The notes: a model not told the origin generated them from the sequence alone. 59,074 bases of DNA from PHAA01 sp040217755 (GCA_040217755.1 JBEHWJ010000005.1:1-59074), one strand, 5' to 3'; numbered from the stretch's first letter, positions 15,300 through 24,246 are shown. A program made the numbers and translations.

Positions 15300-16421
15300 A
15301 TGCCTGCCCAACCGGCAAATATTAAAATTGGGGGCTATATGTTGGCCTCCATCCTGCTAATGTTTGATACTACTACCGCCATTCTGTTTATTCCGCCGGT
15401 GGTGGCGCAGATTGCCGGTCGTGACGGGTGGATGGCCCCACTTATCACCATCCCGGCTGCAGTTTATATTGTATTGGTGACCGTCAAGCTGGGTTCCCTG
15501 TTCCCGGGTAAAACCATCATAGAATATCTTCCCCTGGTGCTGGGAAAAGTCCTGGGGAAAATAGTCGCCTGGGGATACCTTCTGTTCTTGTTTTATTTGG
15601 TTGCCACCGTTCTCCGCGAAGCCATGGCCCTGCTCTATGGAACCGGCATATTCCGGCAAACGCCCGTCCAGGCCGCAGCCCTCTTGCTGGTCTTGGCCAC
15701 TACCTATGCCACCGCCTCGGGGCTGGAGAGCATCAGCCGGACCATATGGTATTACTGCGTCTTCATCGTTTTGGCTTATACTCTTTACCTCCTGGGGGCC
15801 GTCCCTTTTATGAATTTCAATGAATTACTGCCGGTGGGGGAAGCCGGTTTTAATACTATCATGAAAAGCACGCTCACGCCTCACGCCTACCGGGGTGAAC
15901 TGGTCATTATAGCCTTTCTATACCCCTATATCAAAAATCATAAAGAAGCGCTCCTGGGAAGTCTTTCGGCTATAGCTCTGATCAGTTTCTTTATTACTGC
16001 CTCAATCGTTGCTTGTATGACCATTATGGGGGTGGAGGTCACTTCGCGGGTTTACTATTCGGCTTTTTTTCTGGCTGACTATATCCCGACTTCAGGATTG
16101 AAAATAGTCTTCGTGACTATTTGGGTAATTGCCTTATGGGGGAAGCTCACCATCGGTCAGTTTCTGATAACTATCGGGATGGCCCAGGTCTGCGGGTTCA
16201 AGGACTACCGGCCCCTGACGATTTCGGTAGGGATCATGCTGCTGGTCTTTGCGGAGGTTTTCTACAGCAACACCACAGAGATGTTTCTCAGTGTACCCGC
16301 AACCTTTCCGGGTATAGCCTTGTTTTTCGAATATCTTATCCCGGGGTTGTTGTTGCTGATCGCCTGGCTGAAGATCAAAGCCAGCCGTGGAGTCAGTCCC
16401 AACGCCCCCGCGGAGACTTAG
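15300..16421 (+). CDS. gerAB: Spore germination permease, GerB subunit
   Basis: A 373-residue integral membrane protein of the amino acid/polyamine/cation superfamily, the B subunit that binds germinant in GerA-type receptors. About ten hydrophobic segments are visible, starting with ANIKIGGYMLASILLMFDTT and ending with a Leu-rich last helix (YLIPGLLLLIAWLK). TAAGGAG precedes the ATG. It is the last gene of the A-C-small-B operon; the order differs from the A-B-C order of Bacillus subtilis gerA. It is followed by the repeat cluster, with no clear terminator other than the palindromic repeats. Confidence 0.92.
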   Translation: MPAQPANIKIGGYMLASILLMFDTTTAILFIPPVVAQIAGRDGWMAPLITIPAAVYIVLVTVKLGSLFPGKTIIEYLPLVLGKVLGKIVAWGYLLFLFYLVATVLREAMALLYGTGIFRQTPVQAAALLLVLATTYATASGLESISRTIWYYCVFIVLAYTLYLLGAVPFMNFNELLPVGEAGFNTIMKSTLTPHAYRGELVIIAFLYPYIKNHKEALLGSLSAIALISFFITASIVACMTIMGVEVTSRVYYSAFFLADYIPTSGLKIVFVTIWVIALWGKLTIGQFLITIGMAQVCGFKDYRPLTISVGIMLLVFAEVFYSNTTEMFLSVPATFPGIALFFEYLIPGLLLLIAWLKIKASRGVSPNAPAET

Positions 16422-16448
16422 GACTGCGCTCAGAGTGACATAGTTACC

Positions 16449-16719
16449 AGACTCTTCACTCCGTTCAGAGTGACACGGTGCAAGACTCTTCGCTCCGTTC
16501 AGAGTGACATGTTGTGTCATTTCGAGCGGAGCGAGAAATCTCGCCTTAGACTAGACTCTTCGCTGCGCTGTGAGTGACACGGTGCAAGACTTTTCACTCC
16601 GTTCAGAGTGACATAGTTACCAGACTCTTCGCTGCGCTCAGAGTGACACCTGTTTGTCATCCTGAGGAGCAGAATGTAACATTTGTCATCCTGAGGAGCC
16701 GAAGGCGACGAAGGATCTC
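16449..16719. repeat. Cluster of REP-like dispersed repeats
   Basis: Five 27-base units of the AGACTCTTC.C.CCG(T/C)TCAGAGTGACA type lie at 16449-16475, 16483-16509, 16553-16579, 16587-16613 and 16622-16648. A different palindromic unit (TCATTTCGAGCGGAGCGAG) is near 16517. Two units beginning TGTCATCCTGAGGAGC lie at 16655-16670 and 16684-16719, the longer identical over 36 bases to the reverse complement of 314-349. The cluster fills the 337-base gap between the converging gerB and anti-sigma genes; nothing else is seen there. It could act as RNA hairpins after the gerB stop. Confidence 0.8.
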
Positions 16720-16758
16720 GTGACTCTTCGCCGCGCTTATTCACGGCCTGGGACCAGT

Positions 16759-17841
16759 TCAACTCCTGTTTCCCTTCTGCTGGGTCTGTTTCCGATATTG
16801 CCCCTGGTCTTCAGTCGAGTTCTGGTTTTGAACCTGATTCTGCTGCTGGTCACCGGCTTGGGTTCCACCTTGGAACTGGTTTTGGTACTGGTTCTGAACC
16901 TGATTCTGTTGCTGGTCGCCAGCCTGGGTTCCATTCCGGAACTGGTTCTGATTCTGTGTCCTCAACTGCGTTTGATCCCCAGACTGGGTGCCATCCTGAT
17001 ACTGGTTCTGCTGCCGGTTCCGGTTTCGGGCCTGATTAGCCTGGAGCTGCTGGGCGGCGGACCCGATCATAGCCCGGGTTCTTTCGAGTTCCGCCGTACT
17101 GGCCCCGGATGTCTGCATCAGTTCATTGGCCTTGGCGATAATATCGGTTATCCTGGCATTCCGATATTGATCAAAGGTAATCGAAGGATCTAAATCTTGT
17201 AGAATCGAAATCAGCCGGCATTTCCCCGGTGACAGGTCCTGTTCACGAGCCTGTTCCCTGATCTGCAGGTTGGAACAATCAGCGTAAACGACGCAGTCCA
17301 TATCCTGTTCCTGGAGCATCTGCCGTACCCGGTCCCTGGACCTGTCCTGCAGCCGCATGGCTGCATCATTATTATCGGAGAGGGCAGTCAAGGCGATGAC
17401 GGTTGAGCCATCCTCTTTCACGTATCCCTGTTGGGCGGCTTCCTGTACCAAGGCCTGCAGGCAATCTTCCACCGACATATTCCTTAACCGGTTTTGCTGC
17501 AGCAGGGCCTGACCGTCGGCATTGATACCCTTGGCCGTCACCACCCGGTTAAAAGCATTGACCCCGAGCTCAACACTGGGATTGATATCGAAACTGACGT
17601 AATTTACGGGGGTATTATAATAACTATAGCCGCCGATTAAGAGCAAAGCACAGGCAGCCATCGATGCAACTGCGGTAATAAGTTTTTTCATAGCATAATT
17701 CCTCCTTCCCCGGGTTGCCTGGGTACGCTCGCGGTGGTCTTCCATCCGGTCGTCTATGGCGTTTCTAACAAAATTCCCGGTTTTTTCTTTTATGTCTCCC
17801 TCCGCTTTTACCTGGTCCAAATACCTAACCAGCCTGTTCAT
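16759..17841 (-). CDS. RsgI-like anti-sigma factor with Q/N-rich repeat tail
   Basis: A 360-residue single-pass membrane protein. Residues 1-50 are a cytoplasmic, charged region that probably binds the sigma factor; residues 53-72 are the membrane helix; after it comes the RsgI-type segment VSFDINPSVELGVNAFNRVV, then a helical extracytoplasmic domain. The last 100 residues are extremely Gln/Asn-rich, with two near-identical copies of NGTQAGDQQQNQVQNQ. Its start overlaps the ECF sigma stop by four bases (ATGA), so translation is coupled. By family the pair responds to an envelope or extracellular signal; the ligand is unknown. Confidence 0.85.
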   Translation of the reverse strand: MNRLVRYLDQVKAEGDIKEKTGNFVRNAIDDRMEDHRERTQATRGRRNYAMKKLITAVASMAACALLLIGGYSYYNTPVNYVSFDINPSVELGVNAFNRVVTAKGINADGQALLQQNRLRNMSVEDCLQALVQEAAQQGYVKEDGSTVIALTALSDNNDAAMRLQDRSRDRVRQMLQEQDMDCVVYADCSNLQIREQAREQDLSPGKCRLISILQDLDPSITFDQYRNARITDIIAKANELMQTSGASTAELERTRAMIGSAAQQLQANQARNRNRQQNQYQDGTQSGDQTQLRTQNQNQFRNGTQAGDQQQNQVQNQYQNQFQGGTQAGDQQQNQVQNQNSTEDQGQYRKQTQQKGNRS

Positions 17842-18326
17842 AATTCAATTTCACCCACTTTCGCCCTTAGCTTGTCTTTGGCGCGCCTGAGCCGGGTATA
17901 TACCGTGTTGACGTTCTGTTCCATTATTTCGGCGATCTCCGGGATAGTCCAGCCTTCATAGTAGTGCAGGTAAATCACTTCCTTATATTTGGAGGGCAAT
18001 TGGAGGACCGCCCTGATCAAGTCGCCTTGTTCCGGATTTTCATATGATATCTCCAGGCTGTCCCGGACTACTACCTTCTGGCGCCAGAAGCTCCGGTTGA
18101 GATCTTTGCATTTATTAAAAGTTACCCGGCACAGCCAGGCTTTTTCATGCTGCCCGTTCTCGTACTTACCCAGGTTCAAGAAATATCTCAGGAACACTTC
18201 CTGGAACACATCCTCGATATCAGCGCTGTTTCTCAGGTACAGGAAGCAGATCCGGCGTACCATATCCGCATATTTCTCTATCGCCGATGCGACAGGGTCA
18301 TCAGCAACAACCGGCAGCGGATTCAA
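17838..18326 (-). CDS. ECF-type RNA polymerase sigma factor
   Basis: About 162 residues. Region 2 includes CFLYLRNSADIEDVFQEVFLRYF, and region 4 is LPSKYKEVIYLHYYEGWTIPEIAEIM with the recognition helix VNTVYTRLRRAKDKL. The start is taken as TTG at 18326 because GGAGGTGA lies five bases before it; an ATG at 18380 in the same frame has no ribosome site. Paired with the downstream RsgI-like membrane protein, it should direct a small regulon from the membrane. ECF pairs often autoregulate, but I could not define the promoter in 18381-18565. Confidence 0.9.
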   Translation of the reverse strand: MNPLPVVADDPVASAIEKYADMVRRICFLYLRNSADIEDVFQEVFLRYFLNLGKYENGQHEKAWLCRVTFNKCKDLNRSFWRQKVVVRDSLEISYENPEQGDLIRAVLQLPSKYKEVIYLHYYEGWTIPEIAEIMEQNVNTVYTRLRRAKDKLRAKVGEIEL

Positions 18327-18565
18327 GCGGCTCACCTCCAATCTATCCTTAATACGAACCATAGTCGTAAATCCGTTCATGTTAGAATAATATTATCTCA
18401 TTATTTTGTATTACCGATTGGAGCTATTTTAGTACCGCCGGTGCCGGGCACTCTTTTTCACCGCATGGATTATCTGTTCAAGGGGAGCGTATCGGTTGCT
18501 GGCATGCCGTGACTTTTTAGCATTTGTTATAATCAAATAGGCTATGAAATTAGGGGGGAGCGAAG

Positions 18566-19483
18566 GTGCTGGTAGAGTTGACCAGGAATATAAAGTTGGT
18601 CCGGCCCGAGGCTTTGGCAGTCTACCCTTACAGCAATTCTCTTTATATCGATGATGATATCCCGACCATGATCGACGCTGGTTCAGGCGGAAGGGCCTAC
18701 TGCCAATTGGATACCCATTCCGTCCAACTGATATTGCTGACCCATTATCATTTCGATCACTACAATGGGGCCTCCTTCTTCCCCAACGCCAAGGTGATGA
18801 TCGGGCAAGAGGAATTGTTCATGTTTGAGTGTGAAGAAACCTACAATAAGGCCCGCGGTTATGATCGATGGCATGAACTGGTGGGGAGTGCCCGCGACGA
18901 GAACGTAGCCAAGCTTTTGATCTACCCTGAAGACATCCCTTCCCGACCCGGCTATCGGGATATCCTGATAGAAGATTCGTTCAAGGATGGCGATATCTTT
19001 GATTTGGGCTCGACCTCGGTTCAGGCCATTCATACCCCCGGCCATACCGCCGGCCATTATGCATTCTATTTTCCCCGGGAGGAGATATTGTTTTCCGGGG
19101 ATTATGATGCTTCCAGCCGGGGGCCGTGGTATGGCGACGGTGCCTCCGATCTTGATGCGATGATCACCTCGGTGGAAAGGATGATCGCGCTGCAGCCGCG
19201 GATTCTGATCGGCTCCCATCGGCGCCTGATCACCGAGGGGGTCGAGGATGCATTGCGGGCTTGGCTGGATGTGGCCTTGCGCCGGGAAGCCAAGTTGTAT
19301 GATTATCTGTCAGAGCCACGCCGGCTTGATGATATGCTGGTTTTGAGCCTGTATGAAAAATGGAGCAATCCCAGTCAACACAGCCTCTTCTGGGAGAAGA
19401 TGATGATCACCAAACATCTGGAACGGATGGTGAAACTGGGCCAGGTGACGGCCATGGAGGACGGCTTGTATGTACGCCGCTGA
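18566..19483 (+). CDS. Metallo-beta-lactamase-fold hydrolase
   Basis: A 305-residue MBL-fold protein with the metal ligands HYHFDH (near residue 60), the later His in HTPGHTAGH, the Asp in FSGDYD and the His in IGSHR. A C-terminal helical part (residues 215-305) resembles the winged-helix end of LACTB2-like MBL proteins. The GTG start at 18566 follows GGGGGAG. A TATAAT at 18528-18533 could be its -10 box. Substrate unknown: hydrolase or nuclease activity are both possible. Confidence 0.85.
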   Translation: MLVELTRNIKLVRPEALAVYPYSNSLYIDDDIPTMIDAGSGGRAYCQLDTHSVQLILLTHYHFDHYNGASFFPNAKVMIGQEELFMFECEETYNKARGYDRWHELVGSARDENVAKLLIYPEDIPSRPGYRDILIEDSFKDGDIFDLGSTSVQAIHTPGHTAGHYAFYFPREEILFSGDYDASSRGPWYGDGASDLDAMITSVERMIALQPRILIGSHRRLITEGVEDALRAWLDVALRREAKLYDYLSEPRRLDDMLVLSLYEKWSNPSQHSLFWEKMMITKHLERMVKLGQVTAMEDGLYVRR

Positions 19484-19593
19484 CCGGCAGGTGGCGGGGC
19501 ACCGGCCAACGGTACTTCCCGTTCATGCAATTCACCCTTCAGAAAAAGATAATGCCGGGAGCCATTGCCGGCATCATTAAACTTTACACGTGC

Positions 19594-19881
19594 CTAGCTT
19601 TTGGAACTGCGGGAAGACTGGGTACTGGTATCGCCCATAAATACATCCACCGCATCCTGTAACTGGGATTGGTTCTGATAAGCGCGGTTGGAAAAATCAT
19701 TGACCAGATTATTGAACTGTTGGCGGGCCTGGCGGTTCTGGTCCAATTGGGCTTTGATCGAATTTTCCATCTGGTCATGGACCGCCGACATACTGTTCAT
19801 GGTGAAACGCCACATGTCCCACATCTGATTCATGGAACCTTCGATCATCCCCATACCGTTGAAATTCTTGCTGCTGTTCAT
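19594..19881 (-). CDS. Small helical phasin-like protein
   Basis: A 95-residue, Gln/Asn/Met-rich protein predicted as a single long amphipathic helix pair (FNGMGMIEGSMNQMWDMWRF ... QARQQFNNLVNDFSNRAYQN), with a Ser-rich tail. The length and composition resemble phasin (PhaP-type) proteins that coat polyhydroxyalkanoate granules, but no motif proves it; a spore-coat or scaffold role is an alternative. AGGGAGGATTAGC precedes the ATG, so it is a real gene. No PHA synthase gene is in the window. Confidence 0.6.
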   Translation of the reverse strand: MNSSKNFNGMGMIEGSMNQMWDMWRFTMNSMSAVHDQMENSIKAQLDQNRQARQQFNNLVNDFSNRAYQNQSQLQDAVDVFMGDTSTQSSRSSKS

Positions 19882-20150
19882 TGCTAATCCTCCCTAAAAA
19901 TATGTTTTGGGTTAACACTTTCCGTTTATATTCCCCCCTCCTTGACAAAGATATACAGTGGAAAATAAATATTTCGGAAAAATACTGAAGCCGACAAGAT
20001 GACGCGGGCCAGCCTCGCTGTCAGTTGGGCGGCGTCTGGGTCCAAAAGCGGATATTACGCATATCCTGCAAATTTTGGATAAGAGCCGGCTGAATAATGA
20101 AAAATAGCCCCACATATAATAATGTAAGCATCCAACGAGGAGGCCGCAAA

Positions 20151-21125
20151 ATGGTTTATGAGCTGCAGTTGATCACGGCAGCGGACAAGGAAGCGTTTGT
20201 AACGGAGTTTTCCCGCAAGTTTTCCTGGCTGAGACAACGCGGCTGTTGCTTATCCGTAAATACATGCTTGCTCCACGGGACTGATTGGGTCAGATTCGAT
20301 ATCCTGCTGCAGGGTAAGGCAGTTTCGCCTGATTACCGGGAAGAGGACTACGTTTATATCTTCAAGCATCAGCTGGCCGAATTCCTGGCCGAACATGTCA
20401 TCAGAGACTGGGAATCGCGATTGGCCTGGAATGAGATAAACAAACCCAAACGTTGTATAACCCCTGACGATAGACCGGCGGTGATGGTGAAGGCCACCAA
20501 ATTCCTCAAGCATTGTCATGCCAATGAAAGTCTCAATCTGCTCATGAATTACGGCCGTAAAAACAAGATCACCCATCGTATATTCGATTATCTGTTCACT
20601 CACCGGCTTCTGGTCATCGAGGGTTTCATAAAATTTTGCCTGCCCGATTTCCTGACCGACATCAGGTTTGCAGTGGATCTGGCCTGCGAGGAATTGCGCA
20701 ATGAGAAGGAGTACAATGAATTCGTTAAATTGCTGCGCTACTTCGTCGACACGCAGCCGCCGATGATGCTGGAGGTCAACATAATGACCGTGGAAGGCAC
20801 CGGTTTTGTACTCTGGGATGGAAATGGGGTCCGCATCGAGGAGAAGCATATCAAATATTATATGGAGGGCATAGCCCACGGAGAAATAAGCCTGGATGAC
20901 GTCCTGGTGAGTATCCTGATCACGGTTGCGCCGCGGCGCATTATTTTACACAAGATGGACCAACAGGGTGACAGCGAGTCGGTCCAAATGATCAAGAAAG
21001 TATTCGATTCCAGGATAACCGTTTGCGGGGGATGCGAACGGTGCCAGGAGCATCAGAAACAGGATTATCCCCAAAATGCAGGGAAGATGCTGGTAAAGAC
21101 CTACCCCAATGACCAGGGATATTAA
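20151..21125 (+). CDS. ytxC: YtxC-like sporulation protein
   Basis: About 324 residues, mostly helical, of the YtxC family of putative sporulation proteins, which is often found upstream of thrS in Clostridia as here. Features include a basic central part (KPKRCITPDDRPAVM), a helical C-terminal half (FCLPDFLTDIRFAVDLACEE) and a Cys-rich motif near the end (VCGGCERCQEH). The start at 20151 follows AGGAGG by seven bases; the frame extends upstream to 20097 without a site. Function is not known at the biochemical level. Confidence 0.8.
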   Translation: MVYELQLITAADKEAFVTEFSRKFSWLRQRGCCLSVNTCLLHGTDWVRFDILLQGKAVSPDYREEDYVYIFKHQLAEFLAEHVIRDWESRLAWNEINKPKRCITPDDRPAVMVKATKFLKHCHANESLNLLMNYGRKNKITHRIFDYLFTHRLLVIEGFIKFCLPDFLTDIRFAVDLACEELRNEKEYNEFVKLLRYFVDTQPPMMLEVNIMTVEGTGFVLWDGNGVRIEEKHIKYYMEGIAHGEISLDDVLVSILITVAPRRIILHKMDQQGDSESVQMIKKVFDSRITVCGGCERCQEHQKQDYPQNAGKMLVKTYPNDQGY

Positions 21126-21227
21126 TCGCCGGTCGGCTTCTTAATTATTCGGGCAGATCTTCCGCTCTGGGATAAAGGCGGATACGATCTGGTTTATTTT
21201 TTTCTGCCACTTTTGACTTCGGGTGGG

Positions 21228-21255
21228 GGCGGGTTGGAGGCCCGCCTTTTTATTT
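21228..21255 (+). terminator. Rho-independent terminator after ytxC
   Basis: GGCGGG (21228-21233) and CCCGCC (21241-21246) form a stem with a seven-base loop, followed by TTTTTATTT. It lies in the 247-base gap between ytxC and thrS. As it sits in the thrS leader it could also be an attenuator, but no T-box signature (GGGTGGTACC type) is present there. Confidence 0.75.
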
Positions 21256-21372
21256 GCGGGGGATAAGCAAATCTGTTACTCTAATAAGATAAGAATTACG
21301 GACAGCCTGCCTCGGCAGCTTGATAAACCGCAAGTTGTACGGTTCGGGTATCATTCATTCGGAGGTGTAATA

Positions 21373-23283
21373 ATGATCAATATCAATTTTCCCGATGGCC
21401 GGCAAAGACAATACCCGAAAGGGGTCAGCCTGCTGCAGATAGCCGAGGAGATCAGCGCCAAATTGGCCAAAAATGCTGTGGCGGCCAGCTTCAACGATAA
21501 AATCATCGACCTCAACACCCCGGTGTCCGACGATGGCAAGGTAGAATTCGTCGGCTTCGATGACGAAAAGGGACGCTCAGTATATCGGCATTCATCCTCC
21601 CACATTATGGCCCAGGCGGTAAAAAGGCTGTGGCCGGAGACCAGGTTTGCCATCGGGCCCGCCATAGACAAGGGCTTCTATTATGATTTTGACACTGACC
21701 ACACCTTCACTCCTGAGGATTTCGCCTTGATCGAGAAGGAGATGCATTCCATCATCAAGAGCGATTACCCCATCGTCCGCCGGGAGCTTGCCAAGCCGGA
21801 TGCCCTGGATTTCTTTGCGGAAAGAAATGAAGATTATAAAGTCGAATTGATCCGGGATCTGCCTGATGACGCCATAATCAGCGTCTATCAGCAGGGGGAA
21901 TTTGTGGACCTGTGCGCCGGTCCCCATGTGCCCAGCACCGGCAAGATAAAAGCGATAAAACTGATGAGCCTGGCCGGAGCATATTGGCGCGGCGACGAGA
22001 ACAACAAGATGCTGCAGCGCATCTATGCCACCTCTTTCCCCAAGCAGGCCTTGCTGGACGATTATCTCAACAAACTCGAGGAGGCTCGCAAACGCGACCA
22101 CCGTAAGCTGGGCCGGGAATTGGGATTGTTCGTCCTCCTGGATGAGGGGCCGGGCTTCCCGTTCTTCCTGCCCAAAGGGATGGCATTAAGAAACGAGTTG
22201 GAGAATTTCTGGCGGCAAGCCCATCAGAAAGCGGGCTACCAGGAGATCCGCACCCCGATAATACTGAACCAGGAACTGTGGGAACGCTCCGGGCACTGGG
22301 ACCACTATAAGGACAACATGTATTTTACCAAAATCGATGACCAGGATTTTGCGGTCAAACCGATGAACTGTCCGGGCGGGATACTGGTTTACAAACAGAA
22401 CCTGCACAGTTACCGCGAACTGCCCCTGCGCACCTGTGAGATGGGATTGGTGCACCGTCATGAATTATCGGGGGTTTTGCATGGTCTTATGCGAGTGCGC
22501 GCTTTCACCCAGGATGATGCCCATATCTTCATGCTGCCGGAGCAGATAATCGATGAGATAAAAGGGGTAATGGCCTTGGTCGACCTGTTCTATAAGCAGT
22601 TCGGTTTCTCATATCATGTGGAGTTATCGACCCAACCGGAGAAATCCATGGGCACTAAAGAGGTCTGGGACATGGCTACCAACGCGCTCAAAGAAGCCTT
22701 GGCGGAAAACGGCATGGAGTACAAGATAAATGAGGGCGACGGCGCTTTCTACGGCCCCAAGATAGATTTTCATTTGCGGGATTCTTTGGACCGCACCTGG
22801 CAATGTGGTACCATCCAGTTGGATTTCCAGATGCCGGAGAAATTCGACTTATCCTATATCGGCGAGGATGGGGAAAAACACCGTCCGGTGATGATCCACC
22901 GTGTTATCTACGGCAGTATGGAACGCTTCATCGGTATCCTTACCGAACACTTCGGCGGTGCATTTCCGGCCTGGTTGGCCCCGGTGCAGGTGCGGGTGCT
23001 GCCCATTACCGAAAGACAACATGAATATGCGGCCCAGGTGACGGAAAGGCTGAAAGAGGCTGGGATAAGGGCCGAATCCGACTTGCGCAGCGAGAAGATC
23101 GGCTATAAGATTCGGGAAGGACAATTGCAGAAGATCCCTTACCTGCTGATACTGGGAGAGAAAGAGGCCCAAGCCGGTGCGGTAGCGGTGCGCCACCGCA
23201 AGGAGGGGGATCTGGGCCAGCAGGGACTGGAGGATTTCGTAGCCCTGTTGAATTCTGAAATCAGGGATAAAGTTATCAGATAG
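21373..23283 (+). CDS. thrS: Threonyl-tRNA synthetase
   Basis: About 636 residues; charges tRNA-Thr with threonine. N-terminal TGS domain (NINFPDGRQRQYPKGVSLLQ), editing domain, class II catalytic core with KPMNCPGG, RAFTQDDAHIF and GDGAFYGPKIDF, motif 3 GSMERFIGILTEHFGG and a C-terminal anticodon domain (RVLPITERQHEYA). Length and domains are standard. The start at 21373 follows GGAGGTG; the frame continues upstream to 21223 without a ribosome site. Upstream leader has a terminator hairpin at 21228-21255 but no T-box. Confidence 0.97.
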   Translation: MININFPDGRQRQYPKGVSLLQIAEEISAKLAKNAVAASFNDKIIDLNTPVSDDGKVEFVGFDDEKGRSVYRHSSSHIMAQAVKRLWPETRFAIGPAIDKGFYYDFDTDHTFTPEDFALIEKEMHSIIKSDYPIVRRELAKPDALDFFAERNEDYKVELIRDLPDDAIISVYQQGEFVDLCAGPHVPSTGKIKAIKLMSLAGAYWRGDENNKMLQRIYATSFPKQALLDDYLNKLEEARKRDHRKLGRELGLFVLLDEGPGFPFFLPKGMALRNELENFWRQAHQKAGYQEIRTPIILNQELWERSGHWDHYKDNMYFTKIDDQDFAVKPMNCPGGILVYKQNLHSYRELPLRTCEMGLVHRHELSGVLHGLMRVRAFTQDDAHIFMLPEQIIDEIKGVMALVDLFYKQFGFSYHVELSTQPEKSMGTKEVWDMATNALKEALAENGMEYKINEGDGAFYGPKIDFHLRDSLDRTWQCGTIQLDFQMPEKFDLSYIGEDGEKHRPVMIHRVIYGSMERFIGILTEHFGGAFPAWLAPVQVRVLPITERQHEYAAQVTERLKEAGIRAESDLRSEKIGYKIREGQLQKIPYLLILGEKEAQAGAVAVRHRKEGDLGQQGLEDFVALLNSEIRDKVIR

Positions 23284-23329
23284 AAGTTGCATCCCGGCTT
23301 AGGATGTGTTAATCTTTTTTTTGGAATTG

Positions 23330-23475
23330 CCAAGCAGGAGCCAGGCTTCTCACCTTACAGCCCCCGGTTCGTAAGGTTATGACTACAGATAAGGTTATGC
23401 TTGTAATCATCATACAAGCTTTAAGTGATCTGTTAGTACATTTGGAAGCGGGCTTTATGGCCCGTTTTTTATATT
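23330..23475 (+). promoter_or_regulatory. L20-type leader RNA of the infC-rpmI-rplT operon
   Basis: The leader contains AGCAGGAGCCAGGCTTCTCACC (a GAG..CTCACC element near 23333-23354), a stem GCTTGTA (23399-23405)/TACAAGC (23413-23419), and a terminator CGGGC..GCCCG with TTTTTT at about 23449-23470, just before the infC start. This arrangement fits the L20 leader of Firmicutes, in which ribosomal protein L20 binds the leader and promotes termination. Identification is by pattern only. A weaker hairpin (CATCC/GGATG, 23290-23306) with a T run probably ends thrS. Confidence 0.65.
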
Positions 23476-23491
23476 TGCAGGGGGTGAATCG

Positions 23492-24049
23492 ATTATCAGC
23501 AAAGATTGGAGAATCAACGAGGAGATCCGGGTAAAAGAAGTAAGGCTGGTCAGTGAAGATGGCGAACAGCTCGGCATCGTCCCAATCCGCGAAGCTCTGG
23601 CCATAGCCGAGGAAAAAGGCGTAGACCTGGTGGAGGTGGCCCCCTCTGCCAAACCGCCGGTTTGCCGTTTGATGGATTATGGCAAATTTAAATTCGAGCA
23701 GAGCAAACGGGATAAGGAATCGCGCAAGAAGCAGAAGGTGATTTCCATCAAGGAAGTCAAAATGAGGCCCAACATAGAAGAACACGATTTTCAGGTCAAG
23801 GCCAAGAATGCCCGCAAATTCCTGTCGGCTGGCGACAAGCTGAAGTTCACCATCATGTTCAGGGGCCGGCAGATAACCCACCCGGAACTGGGGGAAAAAC
23901 TCTGCATCAAGCTGGCCCAGGAGTTGTCGGATATATCTGGGATGGAAAAGTCGCCCAAGCTTGAAGGCCGTAACATGGTCATGATACTGGTGCCCAAGCT
24001 GGATAGCGATAAAACCGAAAAAGACAAGAAAGACAAGAAGGAGGACTAA
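23492..24049 (+). CDS. infC: Translation initiation factor IF-3
   Basis: A 185-residue IF-3 that binds the 30S subunit and monitors start-codon choice. N-terminal domain begins SKDWRINEEIRVKEVRLV; linker KFKFEQSKRDKES; C-terminal domain contains KVISIKEVKMRPNIEEHD and the conserved FRGRQITH. The protein needs residues upstream of the first ATG (23630). The best start is ATT at 23492, after GGGGGTG. AUU is the classic non-standard infC start used for autoregulation, since IF-3 discriminates against it. ATC at 23495 is an alternative. Basic/acidic Lys-Asp tail. Confidence 0.93.
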   Translation: MISKDWRINEEIRVKEVRLVSEDGEQLGIVPIREALAIAEEKGVDLVEVAPSAKPPVCRLMDYGKFKFEQSKRDKESRKKQKVISIKEVKMRPNIEEHDFQVKAKNARKFLSAGDKLKFTIMFRGRQITHPELGEKLCIKLAQELSDISGMEKSPKLEGRNMVMILVPKLDSDKTEKDKKDKKED

Positions 24050-24051
24050 CC

Positions 24052-24246
24052 ATGCCCAAAATGAAGAGTCACCGCGGCGCCGCCAAAAGATTCAAGAAGA
24101 CCGGCAGCGGACTGATTAAGAGATCCAAAGCTTACGCCAGCCACCTGCTGACAAGCAAGAGCCCCAAAAGGAAGCGGAAATTGCGCAAGGCAGGTTTGGT
24201 CAGCGAGGCAGAGCAGAAGAACATCTCCAAGCTGATTCCATATTAA
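24052..24246 (+). CDS. rpmI: 50S ribosomal protein L35
   Basis: A 64-residue basic protein starting MPKMKSHRGAAKRFKKTGSG with the conserved SKSPKRKRKLRK region near the middle, typical of L35. It follows infC by two bases and precedes rplT, the standard infC-rpmI-rplT order. The start is preceded by AAGGAGGAC within the end of infC. Confidence 0.97.
   Translation: MPKMKSHRGAAKRFKKTGSGLIKRSKAYASHLLTSKSPKRKRKLRKAGLVSEAEQKNISKLIPY

Noticed and set aside
16430..16740. CRISPR array
   Set aside because: The repeats are not evenly spaced with unique spacers, vary in sequence, and mix two unit types; they are dispersed extragenic repeats.
21126..21372. T-box before thrS
   Set aside because: There is a terminator hairpin but no GGGTGGTACC-like antiterminator sequence or clear specifier, so no T-box was called.
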